From Megascapheus bottae (Eukaryota; Chordata; Mammalia; Rodentia; Geomyidae): a DNA stretch of 64,000 nt. The stretch is from NCBI GenBank assembly GCA_024803745.1, contig JANJXV010000013.1:32096001-32160000 (forward strand), written 5' to 3'. How positions within the stretch are numbered: the stretch's first letter is position 1; each line of letters opens with the position of its first letter. A program made the position numbers and the translations under genes. Of the stretch, positions 11,791 through 23,410 are shown one piece after another. A model generated the notes under the pieces. That model searched no databases. It saw nothing but the letters and a program-made list of their open reading frames with translations, and was not told where the DNA came from.

Positions 11791-14700
11791 GTGAAAAGAC
11801 TTTATCATATGTGTCACTTTGAGTATATTTGAAAAGATTAGAACAGATAAGACAAAAATTCAACTCCAGTGTTGTGGGGGAAGTCCACATTTAGTTTGAA
11901 AATGCTGTTGATACAAAAACTCCCTATATGTCGAATCTAGGAAAGCAGTGAAAAATAAACTTACATGAAAATGACAAGTCAGGATGAATTGTTTGTTGTG
12001 TCCAGGCATTTTTTTTAAGCTCCTCAGTGGTAATGGTAGTATTTAGTAATTGCACCTTCTGGATCTCAGGGGACGTGCCCTGTGTTTAATGCAGAAAGCC
12101 AGAAAGGCAACAGTATTAGCAGATGATAGACATGAGAAAGAGGCAAAGATCTTTGATCCCCTTGTTCCATTTTATTAAACCATAGTGCTGTGATAACCAC
12201 AGGGTATATTTGAACTGAAGCTGGGTTGGCATAAGGTCTATAGGTCAGTTAGTAGTTCTAGGCATCTGGGCAAGAGTTGAAATGAACGAGGTCCCTGGAT
12301 GGTGTAGAGGGAATGGAAATTTATTAGAAAGAAACTGTGGGAGACTTGCAGCTTTTTCAAAGTTTGTTAAATATGTGGAAGTCATGAAGCTAGTTTAGCT
12401 AAAGTGTTAAAATATCAAACTTGCATGATCTTTTTAACCAATTTGATGGTGTAAAAAACTTTTTATAAATTAGGTTAGTCAGTGGATTTGTTTACCACTT
12501 CCCACGACAAATTGTTTACAGTTCCTATTACTTAGCCCTAATAATTCAGTCCTATTTCTAAATAACAGGAAAGATGGAAAACTATAAAAGTGATCAGTCT
12601 GACAGTTCTTGTTATAGTCACAAGTTGCTCTTGAAAATGAATTTTCCTGGATTGATGCATCTTCTCATCCCACTGCAGAGATACTGTCACTGGTTCAGAA
12701 TTTTCTGCAGGCCACAGTTACATTTCAAAAGTAAATTTCTTCATTTCCTCCAATGTTTGCTCTTCTGAGTATGTTTCTTTCTGGATCTGCCAACATTGTA
12801 CTTGTCTAGTTGATTCTCCTGATGGAATACCATCCTTGGATAAGTTGCTTTCCACAACCAGCCTTCAGAATACTTTTTTTTCCCAATAAAACTGAACTCT
12901 ACAGAACTGAAATATTTTCCCAATTCCAAATTGGTTAAGCTACAGATTATCTGTAAGTCAGCTTCTTAATAAAACCCATGAGTGTCCTCTCCTGCTCTCT
13001 TCTAGGCTGCTTGCAGTTCCCAGTGACATGCACATTTGATGGGAACCAGTGATCCTCAGCTAAGTTTAGTGCAGGAGCGCTGTCATGATAATGTCTGTAC
13101 TCTGTTTGCCTCTGCAAAACCAGGCTTACTTGGGGTAGAAGACAAAGAACAGAAAATGAATAATTTATATTTCACTGTCTCACAGAGGCTCCCCACTGGG
13201 TTGCTTTCTAGGAAAAATATTCCTGGCTTGCAGTCTCAGCATGAGAGCATATGCCAAGCCCAGCCCATTGTCCCCTTCTTCACACTGTATGAGATATTAA
13301 CCAGACAGAAATATCAGGCTGCTGGGTTTGATTATTGCCTTTTTTTAAAAAAAGTTTAATCCTTGAGAAAAGGTATATTTGCTATTATTCATGATAAAAA
13401 AAAACCCTTTACTTTCTAAGTGTTAACTTCTTGTCAAAATGACCCAGATGGTGGGTAAGACAACAGTCATATCTCTAACAAGACCAACAGAATTCCCTGT
13501 CCTGAGTTTGGCTATGGGATATTTTACTGATCATCCTTGCATACCAACTTCCATCATCTGAATTATAAACTGACAGTAGAGACAGACCACATCCCATGTT
13601 AATTCTGGCTTACTATTCTAAACAGATGAATCAAGATATCTGCTGTTCTTTCCTTAGGAGAAACTCCATTGCCTCTAGTGCTTGTGAAGGAGCAGATGAA
13701 AACACTGAGAGTTAACTGAAAGTGCCAACTTGAGAAAAGAGCAGTCCAATGCCATTGCTGCTTTCAAAATGAGTTACAAAATTTTGGCCACCAAGGGGCT
13801 ACAAAAATGGCTTAGAACAGAAAAGAATTTTGGTTTTGATTTGATTCTGACTTGTAAAAACTCTGCACCAGCTTCTAGGCAGCAGAAATCAATATGATCC
13901 TCACCAGGGGAGGCCACATGGTTAGGGCACAGACAGTTTATGGAAACAAAACAGAAACTTAGTGCTTGGAAGGCAATGGAATTACCCACTGCAAGAATGT
14001 AAACTTAGTAAGCTCTGCTTTCAAATTTTCTGCTTATATCTTCTTATGTGTGCATACGTGTGTGTGTGTTTGCTTTGGTAATGGCTTTATACATTCACTC
14101 ATTCACTCATGATCAGTTGAAGTCAGAAAAAGAGAAAGGTTCATGCTTCTATTTTGTTTAATATATTGATTCTTGAAATAAATGTTTACTGAGTGTCTAC
14201 CATATGTCATAATTATGCTGAGTTCTGGGGTTAACAGTGAATAAGGTGGAAACAATCCCCTTTCTCATGAAAATTGCAGTATCCAAACCTATAGAACCAG
14301 GAAAGAAGGGAAAGACAGGTACTCGAAAGGCCAAAGCACAGAAAAAGTAAGAAAATACAAAGGAAAACCAAGTAGATGAGAAATTTCTATTGATTTCTTT
14401 CTCTAAAAGAGTTATCTTTTTGGACAGCTCTCATAAATGGTTCCCAAGATTTTATTTAAAACAATTCTATTGCAGTCTATTGTAGCTGCATACACAGAAG
14501 GTCTTGTAAATAATCCTAGTATAAGTTCCATCCAATTTTCCTCTACGCTGTCCAAGTTGAGGTCCAACTTCCTGAGCCTCAGCTGTTTTTCTCTCTTAGT
14601 CTTAGTTACAGGTTCTTCTTTTCTGAAGCATATAATCAGCAATATGGCAATAAATATTTAATCACTAGCTCTATGAAAAATGTGTGCATATATACAGATA

Positions 14701-15105
14701 AGTGCATGTATAAACATTTGTATAATTTTTCTGACAAAATATATGCACTGCAGAGAGCAACAGAAGATGTGGCACTCTATTATATAAATAACTATGAAAA
14801 AGCCACAGAGTGCTTTTGTTTATCTTTGCTGAATCTTGTATCCTTAATGGACCTATTGCTGTTGTAAATGACTGCATTTTTCCGTAGTATGACTGTTACC
14901 TGGTCTCATCACCTACATTAACTAGAAAGTTACAAGTGAAAAAAATGGACATGTGTGTTGAAACTTTGTTAATGGTGTGTACAGCTTAGTTACTGAGTCA
15001 GATAAATTTTTAGAATACTATAATTGGTTTTTTTTCAAATGGTTATAGATATGGCATACTTTAAAAATATAATATCTATTAACATGTTCTCAATTGATTC
15101 TTTAT
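11791..15105. other. Unique non-coding DNA
   Basis: About 3.3 kb with no recognised repeat or gene. The longest frame is 107 codons at 13036-13359; it has no signal peptide, domain or codon pattern I recognise. A short TG patch lies at 14055-14070. Parts could be old repeats decayed beyond recognition by eye. Confidence 0.45.
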
Positions 15106-15255
15106 TTCCTTTTTTTTTTGTGGGTCGTGGGGCTTCTTGAACTCTTCCTGGGTGCTGTCCCTGAGCTCTTCAGCTCAAAGCTACTGCCCTACTCTTGAGC
15201 CAAGATCCACTTCTGATTTTCTAGTGATTAATTGGAGATAAGAATCTCAGGTCCT

Positions 15256-15446
15256 GGGCTGGGAGTTTGACCCAGTGGTAGAGTGCTTGCCTAGCATGCA
15301 CTAAGACCTAGGTTGGATTCCTTGGTACCACATACATAGAAAAAGCCGGATGTGGTGCCATGGCTCAAATGGTAGAGTGCTAGCTTTGAGGAAAGCCTAA
15401 GACAGTGCTCACACCCTGAGATCAAGCCTAGGACTGGAAAAAAAAA
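15256..15446 (+). mobile_element. IDL-Geo dimeric SINE (nested, sense)
   Basis: Reads 'gggctgggagtttgacccag' at the start, an ID-like left arm ('gtagagtgcttgcctagcat'), the right arm from about 15344 ('gccatggctcaaatggtaga') and an A tail at 15438-15446. It is inserted in the B1-Geo around it. This is the only plus-strand IDL-Geo I see in the window. Confidence 0.93.
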
Positions 15447-15468
15447 GTCGTAAGTCCTTTTGTGCCCT

Positions 15469-15556
15469 GGCTGGCTTTGAACCTTGATCCTCAGATCTCA
15501 GCTTCCTGAGTAGGCTGGCTTTGAACCTTGATCCTCAGATCTGAGCCTCCTGAGTA
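15469..15556. repeat. 44-bp tandem duplication inside a SINE
   Basis: The block starting 'ggctggctttgaaccttgat' at 15469 is repeated from 15513 with a period of exactly 44 bases and about two differences. It duplicates the middle of the B1-like head of the host SINE. Confidence 0.92.
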
Positions 15557-15754
15557 GCTAGGATTACAGGAGTGAGCTACTGCCCAGCATTATTTCCTTG
15601 ATTATTATCTTTAAAATGTATACAATTCAACAAATCAGTTTATGAACACAGTGCATTTTGACTGATGTCACCCCTTTCACCATCTTTCCTATCTCTCCCA
15701 ATCCCATCCTTCTCTTCAATTTTCTTGATTTTATAGGATATGCACTGACTTTTT

Positions 15755-16400
15755 AAATTAAAACTTTTTATTAACACTGTGTTTTTACATTATATTTCAA
15801 ATGTGATGTTCTATAAATAAATATTCAAGAAAAATCTCTGCATGCAATCAGTGGCACATAAGAACATAATTAAAATTAAGTTGTCTTTGTATGTCATAGA
15901 TACATATTGATCTAGATCAATATATGTATATAGAATATATATATCCTATCATAGGCCTGTATGTCTATATAGATACATTTATATAGGCTAATTCATGTCA
16001 ATGATCTGGAATACCTGAGTATGAGTCATCATTGTTATTGTAATGCTTAAATCTAATACCTACATATCAAGTAGATCATGCACTTTTTGTTCCTTTGGTC
16101 TCAGTTTATCTCACTCAACATGATTCCCTCTAGTTCCATCCACTTCCTCGAAAATGCCATTATTTTTTCTTGCCTATTGGATATGTAGAACTCCATTGTA
16201 TACATGTACCACATTTTTGTATCCATTCATCTGTAGTAGGACATCTGGGTCGTTTCTATCGCTTGGCTATTGTGAACAGTGCAACAATGAAAATGACTGT
16301 GCAGGTATCCTTATCTGGATATACATGGACTTTTATGACTGCATTTTCTGCTTTTCTTTCTTCATTTATTTTACTGTTAACTGTCTATGATAGCCATTAG
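15755..16400 (-). mobile_element. Old L1 fragment, antisense (3' UTR and end of ORF2)
   Basis: 16100-16390 is the complement of the L1 ORF2 C-terminus: 'gaactccattgtatacatgt' and 'gctattgtgaacagtgcaac' are the familiar antisense L1 words. 15755-16100 looks like its 3' UTR; the segment around 15760-15850 is similar to 29565-29660. Divergence is high. AT-rich palindrome at 15904-15923. Confidence 0.75.
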
Positions 16401-16469
16401 GTAATAAACTGAGCCCTGATGTGCAGCTTTTGTCTATTTAAATGATGTAAATACCCCCACTGAATTCAA

Positions 16470-16685
16470 ACTAACAAGACTTGGGAAAAAAATCATATTT
16501 AGCGAAGTAAGCCAAACCCAAGGAAACACAGGTTTATTGTTTCCCTCATTTGTAATAATTAGTACATGCCTAGGATAGTGCTATCAGATGACCACAATGG
16601 CTCATTAGCTATGTACATATGACCACATAAAATTGTGCTAATTGAAATAAACCCTAACACATGGAAATAAGATACTTTCTGTGTG

Positions 16686-16742
<57 letters not shown>

Positions 16743-16830
16743 ATATTTCTCTATTTTTTCTGGTTTATTTCTTGTGGCCACTATTTTTTTTTAAATTTTG
16801 GTACACTTTTTATATATAAGTTTATCTGAT
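16470..16830 (+). mobile_element. L1 3' fragment, sense
   Basis: 'aagacttgggaaaaaaatca' and 'aagtaagccaaacccaagg' match the last ORF2 codons of other copies here (compare 11275-11310). 3' UTR words 'taattagtacatgcctagga' follow. A (TG)n tract expanded inside it. The end is unclear; 16830-17010 is a purine-rich L1-like 3' tail of possibly another subfamily. Confidence 0.75.
16689..16739. repeat. (TG)n microsatellite
   Basis: About 25 uninterrupted TG units inside the L1 3' UTR remnant. Confidence 0.98.
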
Positions 16831-17012
16831 TAAGGTAAAGGAAACCACAGAAATGGTGGGACAAAGGGTGAAACGAATCAACAGTGATACTAATAAGACA
16901 CCTTGTTGGAAATGAACTTTACAACTTTAGCAGAGGGGAGGGGAATCAGGAAGAAGGGAAAGCAGGAGAAAATGTGGGAAGACATAGAACCCTTGGGAAA
17001 GAAATTTACTTA

Positions 17013-17218
17013 TGCCAGGCACCATTGGCTAGTGCCTGTAATTCTAGCTACTTAAGAGGTTGAAATCGGAGGATTGCTCAAAGCCAGCCTGGCTGTGGAA
17101 GTCCATAAGACTCTTATCTCCAAATAAGCACCAGAAAACTAGAAATGGCACTTTGGCTCAAATGGTAGAGCATAAGACATCACGCAGACCCCATAGTTCA
17201 AACCCCACAAAGAAAGAA
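17013..17218 (+). mobile_element. B1-Geo composite SINE
   Basis: 7SL/B1-like head ('gtgcctgtaattctagctac', 'caaagccagcctggc') joined near 17130 to the Geo arm ('tggctcaaatggtagagc', 'agttcaaaccccacaaag'). An AAAG tail follows. Confidence 0.86.
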
Positions 17219-17576
17219 AGTTATTATCTTTCTGTAACACTTCTGTTCATTGCCTTTACAATAAATTTTTTAATTAAAAAAACTAAAATAAATAGATAAA
17301 TAAACTACCCACATGGCAACACCAAATGCAGAATTGGAAAAGCACATGCATCAGTACATAAGTGGCAGTATTTTTATCTTAGGGATAACATAGCATGTAT
17401 ATTAAACTGAACTAAAATCATCAGGAGCAGTTGAGTAATCATTGCCTGTTTTTAATACTACTTATACATATATTTATAGAAAAACAAATTTTCACACTGA
17501 CAGTGTTAACAACTAGCTCACTAAATTTCTGTAGGTGGTGTGATCTACCTCATCACTCTAGGTAGGAAACCCTTTG

Positions 17577-18240
17577 ATTTTTTTTATTGTTAGGGTAATG
17601 TATAGAGGGGTTACAGTTGCAGTTACATTCACCAGGTAGTAGGTGCATTACTTCACACACACTGATACCCCTTCTCATGTTTTTGTCCCCATTTCCATTC
17701 CCCACCCCCTCCCAAACATCTTGTTTTCCCCCCTCCCCCCCTTTCCTATTTCAAATAAATAAATAAATAAATATACAATATACTACTTAACAATGTCAGA
17801 TACAGTAACAATATGAGATTAATCAAAAGGCAACAAAAGAGAAGAGAAATAACATTAAGAACAGCAATCACACAAGAAAAACCTCTTGTTTCCATCGTAG
17901 AGATCCTTTAATTTAGACTCATATGATCTTACACACATAGCTTCTGAGCTATTGTAATCCTCTTCTAGGAGAGTCTTAGTCATGTACTAATTATTACAAA
18001 TAAGGGAAATCATTGAGCCTATGTTCTTTTGAGTCTGGCTTACTTCACTTAATACAATTTTTTCCAAGTCTTTCCATTTCCTTATAAATGGGGTGATATA
18101 ATTCTTTCTTTTGGCAGCATAGAATTCCATTGTGTATAAGTACCACATCTTGATCCAGTCATCTATTGAGGGGCATCTAAGTTGGTTCCACATCTCTGCT
18201 ATGATAAATAGTGCTGCAATAAACATCATTGTGCTAGTGG
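17577..18240 (-). mobile_element. 5'-truncated L1, antisense
   Basis: Poly-A complement at 17577-17586, then the complement of the L1 3' UTR with C-rich tract at 17690-17735, then the ORF2 C-terminus. A minus-strand frame of 80 codons at 17987-18229 encodes 'MMFIAALFIIAEMWNQ' and 'YTMEFYAAKRKNYIT' and ends '...SLICNN' at a stop, which appears to be the authentic ORF2 stop. Flanks share a degenerate 'gaaaccytttg' (about 17566-17576 and 18258-18268), so the right edge may extend to about 18257. Confidence 0.92.
17754..17774. repeat. (AAAT)n short tract
   Basis: About five AAAT units within the L1 3' UTR complement. Confidence 0.8.
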
Positions 18241-18269
18241 CTTTAGTATGTCCTTGTGAAACCTTTTGC

Positions 18270-18829
18270 TCTTTAACAAGATGTTTGGGGGCTTACCTGC
18301 TTGAGGACAATAAATAAAAGCACTACAAGCTACAGTTGGGCTTCTCAGTCATATATTATTTTGCCAGTTTCATATTTGGGAATTGTGAATCATTTAACTT
18401 TGAAAAGTTACACAGACACTCAGGATGCATTTTCTTGGCTGTGAGCCTTTTCACCTTGCAGCAGTTTCAGAAAGAAGGAACATGCCAGTCAATCCAATTC
18501 ACACACTTATCACTCCCTGATACATAGATCTTGAACCCTGAGAAGATCCCTAAAGCTTAGTTTCTTTGAAGGGACACCCAGGGAGGGGAAGATAGGTTCA
18601 CTGTGTTGTAGATGCAGGCTTAGGCAAGAAGAGGAGAGAGTGGGATGGAGATAGCCTTTCCTAGGGCTAAAATGGTTGAATAACTTGGAAATGAATAGTC
18701 TAGGACTGACCTATTGAACTTGTGTCTTTGAAGAAGGTGTGTGTCATGTCATTGAACTAATCGTAAAACAGACCTCAGCCAAGGTTACCCATCCGTTTGA
18801 ACATCATAAAAACTAATTTAGGTTTCCTA
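18270..18829. other. Unique non-coding DNA
   Basis: No recognised feature. It may include a diverged 5' part of the LTR that follows. Confidence 0.4.
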
Positions 18830-19000
18830 ATTCATATCCATGTGGAAAATTGAGCCTGAAGTAATGCAGTCTTGTGAGACTTTTATTTTATCCCAGTGAA
18901 ACCCATTTTTAGACTTCTGACTCCCAGTACTGTAAGGCAGTAACTATTGTGTGTTAAACCACTCATTTTTTTTTACAGTCCAATAGGGAACTAATATACC
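18830..19000 (+). mobile_element. MLT1-type MaLR LTR, 3' part
   Basis: The end of the element follows the MLT1 pattern: 'agacttctgactcccagtac', 'gtgttaaaccactcat', then 'agggaactaatatacc'. Ancient mammalian LTR, non-coding and strongly decayed. Confidence 0.6.
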
Positions 19001-19598
19001 TTCATTTTCCTCTGAGGAGATAGCCTAAAGATCCTGTGAATACAAAAGTTATTATGGGCTTATTGATGCTGCCATTCTCCAATTGCTCTGGTTGTCAGGA
19101 TGGTGTTCTAAGTCCCTAAAAGAGTCCCAGTCTCTTTCTCTTCATTTTGTGATTTAGATAGATTTTACTTTCTGAGTAATAGTGAGAGGTTGCTCTTGGC
19201 TCCTTAGCAAAGCATCTCTCAACATCTCTGAGGCAGCCAGGAGAGTCAGTGTTCACCCTGCTCCAGGACAGCCCTACACAAGCCTGGCCATGGAGGAGCT
19301 CTCTTGAAACTGCAGCTCAGGCTGTTCCACCATGTTGATGTGACAGCTCTATTAGAGGGGTGTGTCACACAGCTATTATTCAGTCACATCTTAAGTGCAG
19401 CCCGCTGGGCTCAAATACCACTTTGAGAAGCAACAAATAATTTTCTGTTATTGGCCAGGGTTGCTGCAGTTTCCTCCTGCTCTTTGGCTCTTTCCACAGC
19501 CCATTTCTGTTACAAAAAGAAAACCCAGTGTTGTGCTTAATTCGAAGATATCTATCTTTTCTCAAGAGGTGTTCATTTGAGCTCTTGGATTCTGAAAG
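19001..19598. other. Unique non-coding DNA
   Basis: No repeat or gene recognised. Confidence 0.45.
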
Positions 19599-19703
<105 letters not shown>

Positions 19704-19974
19704 ATTCCACCTTTGGCTGCAAGCTCCATCAACCCTAGGTATTTCAGCTGCTGGCCATTGAAGGATGAAGAATAAAATGATTACTTTCAAGACTGAGTAA
19801 TCACTGGTCTCAAATAGCATCGGAAGCAGAGGGGAAGTGAAGCTATCTTTGCTCCACTTCACTCCAGTGGACTGGAGCCTGTGGCTACTATTTGCAACTG
19901 GGAGCCCTGTCTTTTTCTCTATTCTGATGTGAGTTAGTATTTAAACAATCGCAGGTAGAATTTGTACACTTATT

Positions 19975-20180
19975 CTCTTATTCGTTTTTTGTTTTTGCCA
20001 GTCCTGGGCTCAAGCCCAGTGCCTGACCACTGTCCTTGGACTTTCTTAAAGCTAGAGCTCTACCACTTGAGCCTCAGCACCACTTACAGATTTTTTTCTA
20101 TGTATGTGGTACCAAGGAATTGAACCTGGGTCTTCGTGCATGCTAGGCAAGCACTCTACCACTAGGCTAAACTCCCGGCC
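19975..20180 (-). mobile_element. IDL-Geo dimeric SINE
   Basis: Full-length minus-strand dimer. The duplication 'gaatttgtayacttatt' is at 19958-19974 and 20181-20197 with one C/T difference. The A box on the minus strand reads 'tagcctagtgg'. Confidence 0.95.
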
Positions 20181-20645
20181 GAATTTGTATACTTATTATG
20201 CCTGTGTAGTATCAAAAAATATGTAATCCTGAGTTAGAATTACAGTTAAAAAAACCCTGTACAAGGTGCCTCTTAGTTGTTTTGAGATCCTGTCTATTAT
20301 TTGGTAGTCATATATCCCTCGTGGAATTCCTGTGAGGTCTGGATAAAAAGTATGATGTCAAATACTTAGCATAGTACTTGGCATATTAACTGAGTATTTG
20401 CATAAGAAAGCTCATTCTTGGTAAGTACATAAGCAATTTAACAAAGCCTGATATTCATTATTAGTAAATAGTTAGGCAACTACTCATTTCAGTTTTTGCA
20501 TTCGCTGATTATTAGTTCCCAAAAAGGACAAAGCCCAGGTAGTTTGGCAACTTTCTGTGGTGGTGATCATGGCTAGAGCTGGTTCTAGCTCAGGGCTATG
20601 CAGTGTGACTCAGAATCCCTTTGTAAGCCTGCTAGAAAAGTAACA
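20181..20645. other. Unique non-coding DNA
   Basis: No recognised feature. Confidence 0.4.
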
Positions 20646-21075
20646 AGTTTGGCAGCACTTGGTAGCTCATCCCTGTAATACCAGCTATGAGGGAGGCCGA
20701 AACTAGGAGGCCACAAATTGTGGGCAGTTAGCAAAATGTAGGATCCTCCTCACAACCAATAAGCAGAGTGTGGTGGTGTGCATAAGCATCAGTAGCCCAG
20801 CTATAAAGGATGTGTAAATAAAGTGTTTATAAGTGTTCCAGGCCAGCCTGGGCAAAAAATGTGAAATCCTATTTAAAAAAATAACTAGAGGAGTTGGAGG
20901 CATGGCTCAGTTGGTAGAGAGATAGCCAATGAGTGAAAGTGTCAGGAACTAGTTTCAGTCCTGATCACAGACCTAAAAAAAATAACTACAGCAGAAAAAA
21001 CAGAGGTAAGGCTCAAGTGCTAGGACATTGGTCTAATAAACACAAGCCCTTGAATTCAAACCCCTGTTTCACAAA
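20646..21075 (+). mobile_element. Old composite SINE: B1-like, B1-like, ID-like, ID-like
   Basis: Unit 1 begins 'ggcagcacttggtagctcat'. Unit 2 begins near 20765 ('agagtgtggtggtgtgcat') and ends 'ccaggccagcctgggcaaaa'. Two tRNA/ID-like units follow: 'ggcatggctcagttggtaga' (20901-20920) and 'gtaaggctcaagtgctagga' (21006-21025), the second with 'gaattcaaacccctg'. A GA-rich tail runs to about 21150. Confidence 0.65.
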
Positions 21076-21150
21076 AGTGAGGGAGGGGGAAGGGAAGGAT
21101 AGAGTGAGGGAGAAAAGGGGAGAGAGAGAGAAAGACAGAGGGGGAGAGAT
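21076..21150. repeat. GA-rich low-complexity tail
   Basis: Purine-rich (GAGA/GGGA) tract directly after the composite SINE, probably its expanded tail. Confidence 0.8.
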
Positions 21151-21564
21151 TACTTAAAGACAAAATAAAAACAAAACCCAAACACACCCTAATCTTGGAA
21201 AATCTGACAAGACTAATCACTTTGTTACTCAATCAAGATTGGCCTTTTCTCCTTTTCCCCTTGAATGTTCAAGGAATGTTCCAGCACATGTGCAAAATGC
21301 TGAAAATAAACCCCAAACCAGGGAGTAAGTTATTTGTGAGGAGGAAGCAGGAACAAAGCATTCTTTCTTGATTTAACATCAGACGTGATAGACCTGTGCT
21401 ATCAGACAATTGCAATGGCATACTGGGAAAGATGTCCTTAGAGTTTTTTACATGCTACCTGCCCAAGGTGACTGGACACTGTTCACCTATCTGCTGGTGG
21501 CAAGGGTAGGAAACATTGTTGGTTCTGATGTTGAATATTTAGATGCCTAATTAGTATTAGTAAC
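21151..21564. other. Unique non-coding DNA
   Basis: No recognised feature. Confidence 0.4.
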
Positions 21565-21586
21565 TCAACCTGTTATTTCTTTAAGC

Positions 21587-22237
21587 ATATGTTTTTTATT
21601 GTAATTAATAGAAGGGTTACATTATATTTACTAGATAGATGGTGCATTATTTCACATACATTGATACCCTTTCTCATGTCTTGGTCCCCATTTCCCTACC
21701 CCCACCCCCACCTCCATCTTGTTTTCCCCCCTTCCCTATCTGACTTCAAATAACCAAATATGCATATATACAATATATCAGATAACAAGGTAAAATACTG
21801 TAACAATATGAGATAACCAAGGGACAGCAAAAGAGATGAGAGATAACATAGTACATTAAGGACAACAATCATTATATGGCTTTTGTTTCTATATCCTGAG
21901 TTCCTTTCATTTAGTGTCATTCTATATGGCCTTATGTATCTAGGTTTTGTTCTTTTGTAAATCTCTGGTAAGAGAGCCCAAGGTTTCTACTGATTATGGC
22001 AAATGAGAGAAACCAATGAGCCTATTTTCCTTTGAGTCTAGCTTACTTCACTTAATATGATTTTTTTTCTAAGTCTTTCCATTTCCTTACAAATGGGGTG
22101 ATGTCGTTCTTTCTGACAGCAGCATAGAATTCCATTGTGTATAAATACTACATCTCGTTGATCCACTCATCAACTGAGGGACATCTGGGTTGGTTCCATA
22201 TCTTTGCTACTTGGTAAATAGTACTACAATGAACATT
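21587..22237 (-). mobile_element. 5'-truncated L1, antisense, with target-site duplication
   Basis: Complement of L1 3' UTR (C-rich tract 21690-21730) followed by the end of ORF2 ('cagcatagaattccattgtg', 'catctgggttggttccatat'). A 22-bp duplication with one mismatch is at 21565-21586 and 22238-22259. Total length is about 650 bp, so only the last tenth of an L1 was copied. It belongs to the same subfamily as the copy at 50.4 kb. Confidence 0.95.
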
Positions 22238-22259
22238 TCAACCTGTTATTTCATTAAGC

Positions 22260-23084
22260 CTCAGAGACTTTCTTTTGCCCTCTATACTAGAAAAATAGCC
22301 CAAGAGACTGATTACACTAATTAAGAGCTTGTACTTGAATCTAGGTGGACTTGGTTTTCAATCATGCAGCCAGCTATATGACCTTTAACCCAGGAATTAT
22401 TTTTGGCTCTCAGTGTTCTCAGCACTTTAGAGGAGAGTTCAGTAAATTGCTTTTGCAAAGGGACATATGGTAAGTATTTTTGGCTTTGTGGACCATTTTA
22501 ACCAGTCGGTCCTGATATTGTAACCAGACCATAGCCATGATACATGAAGACTCTATCCATCCTCTCCACTCATACCAAAGTGCAATGACTGGCATGAACA
22601 TTTCCATATCAGTCATTCATTTGAAGGATAGTGTGACTCAATATGTCTATCCTTACAGAATACTAGAACAGAAATGAATAGTAATGGCAGGATGCTGGAA
22701 AATGGTGCCAGTCACTGCATTTGGAAGGTCCACAATGAGCCAGTCATTATTCTGTGATAGTGAAACTCTTTTCATACCGATGACAAATTCATTAGTCAAG
22801 ATCAAGTGCAATACAGCATTGAGAATGTAAAAACCTAAATGCTGAACAAGAAGGAACATTTAGAAATTTGCTCTAGTTATGTACAAAAATGGAACTATTA
22901 AGTCCAAAGTAGGTAAAAGAAAGAGAGTGATAGAATAAATTATATTGCTGGAAAGTCAAGTACATGCTGAGAAAATATCTGGCTGAGCAGGATATGGAGG
23001 AGAGAAGGTAAACAGGAGAGAAGTAAATAAACACTTAACATCGTGCTGTTTCTTAATTCTTTCATCAAACATTATTTCATTCAG
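22260..23084. other. Unique non-coding DNA
   Basis: No recognised feature. The overlapping short frames have no domains. Confidence 0.45.
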
Positions 23085-23410
23085 TCCTCCTATGCTGCCA
23101 TAACATAATGCCATAGACTGAGTGTATTAAACAATAATTTATTCTCATAGATCTAAAGGCTGAACAGTCCAAGGTCAAGTTCTCTCTCATTTGTTTCATA
23201 AAGTGGTCTTTATTCTACCTGGACTTTTTTTTTTCTTTTTCTGTGTCCTCAGATAGCCTTTCTTTGAGAATGAAGAAAAAGGCCACAGAGACGTTTCTTA
23301 CACCAAATGAAAACCCTACTCTTAGTAATTTATTTAACCTTAAATGCCAGCTGTTCCCATGAAACTCAGCAATATTGTGGATTAGGGATTCAATTTATGA
23401 ATCTTTGCAA
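23085..23410 (-). mobile_element. MLT1-type MaLR LTR, antisense
   Basis: The sequence follows the reversed MLT1 order: 'tgctgccataacataatgcc', 'aaacaataatttattctcat', 'agtccaaggtcaag', then 'tgtgtcctcagatagccttt', and near the far end 'atttatttaaccttaaatgc' and 'tagggattcaatttatgaat'. Ancient solitary LTR with no coding content. Confidence 0.72.

Larger units (their letters stand above)
15106..15589 (-). mobile_element. B1-Geo composite SINE (split, with internal duplication)
   Basis: Antisense B1-Geo: T-run tail at 15110-15119, Geo arm to about 15220, then the 7SL/B1-like head ending at 15589. It is interrupted by a plus-strand IDL-Geo at 15256-15446. The flanks share 'ttatttcctt' (15102-15111 and 15590-15599), a short target-site duplication. 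This is the only minus-strand B1-Geo I see in the window. Confidence 0.85.

Noticed and set aside
13036..13359. 107-codon plus-strand open frame
   Set aside because: No domain, signal peptide or family resemblance, and no supporting exon structure. Such a length is expected by chance in 64 kb over six frames.
16080..16830. Antisense and sense L1 pieces at 16.1-16.4 and 16.5-16.8 kb read as another twin-priming inversion
   Set aside because: The two pieces look unequally diverged, and the antisense one has its own 3' UTR on the far side, so separate insertions are more likely.
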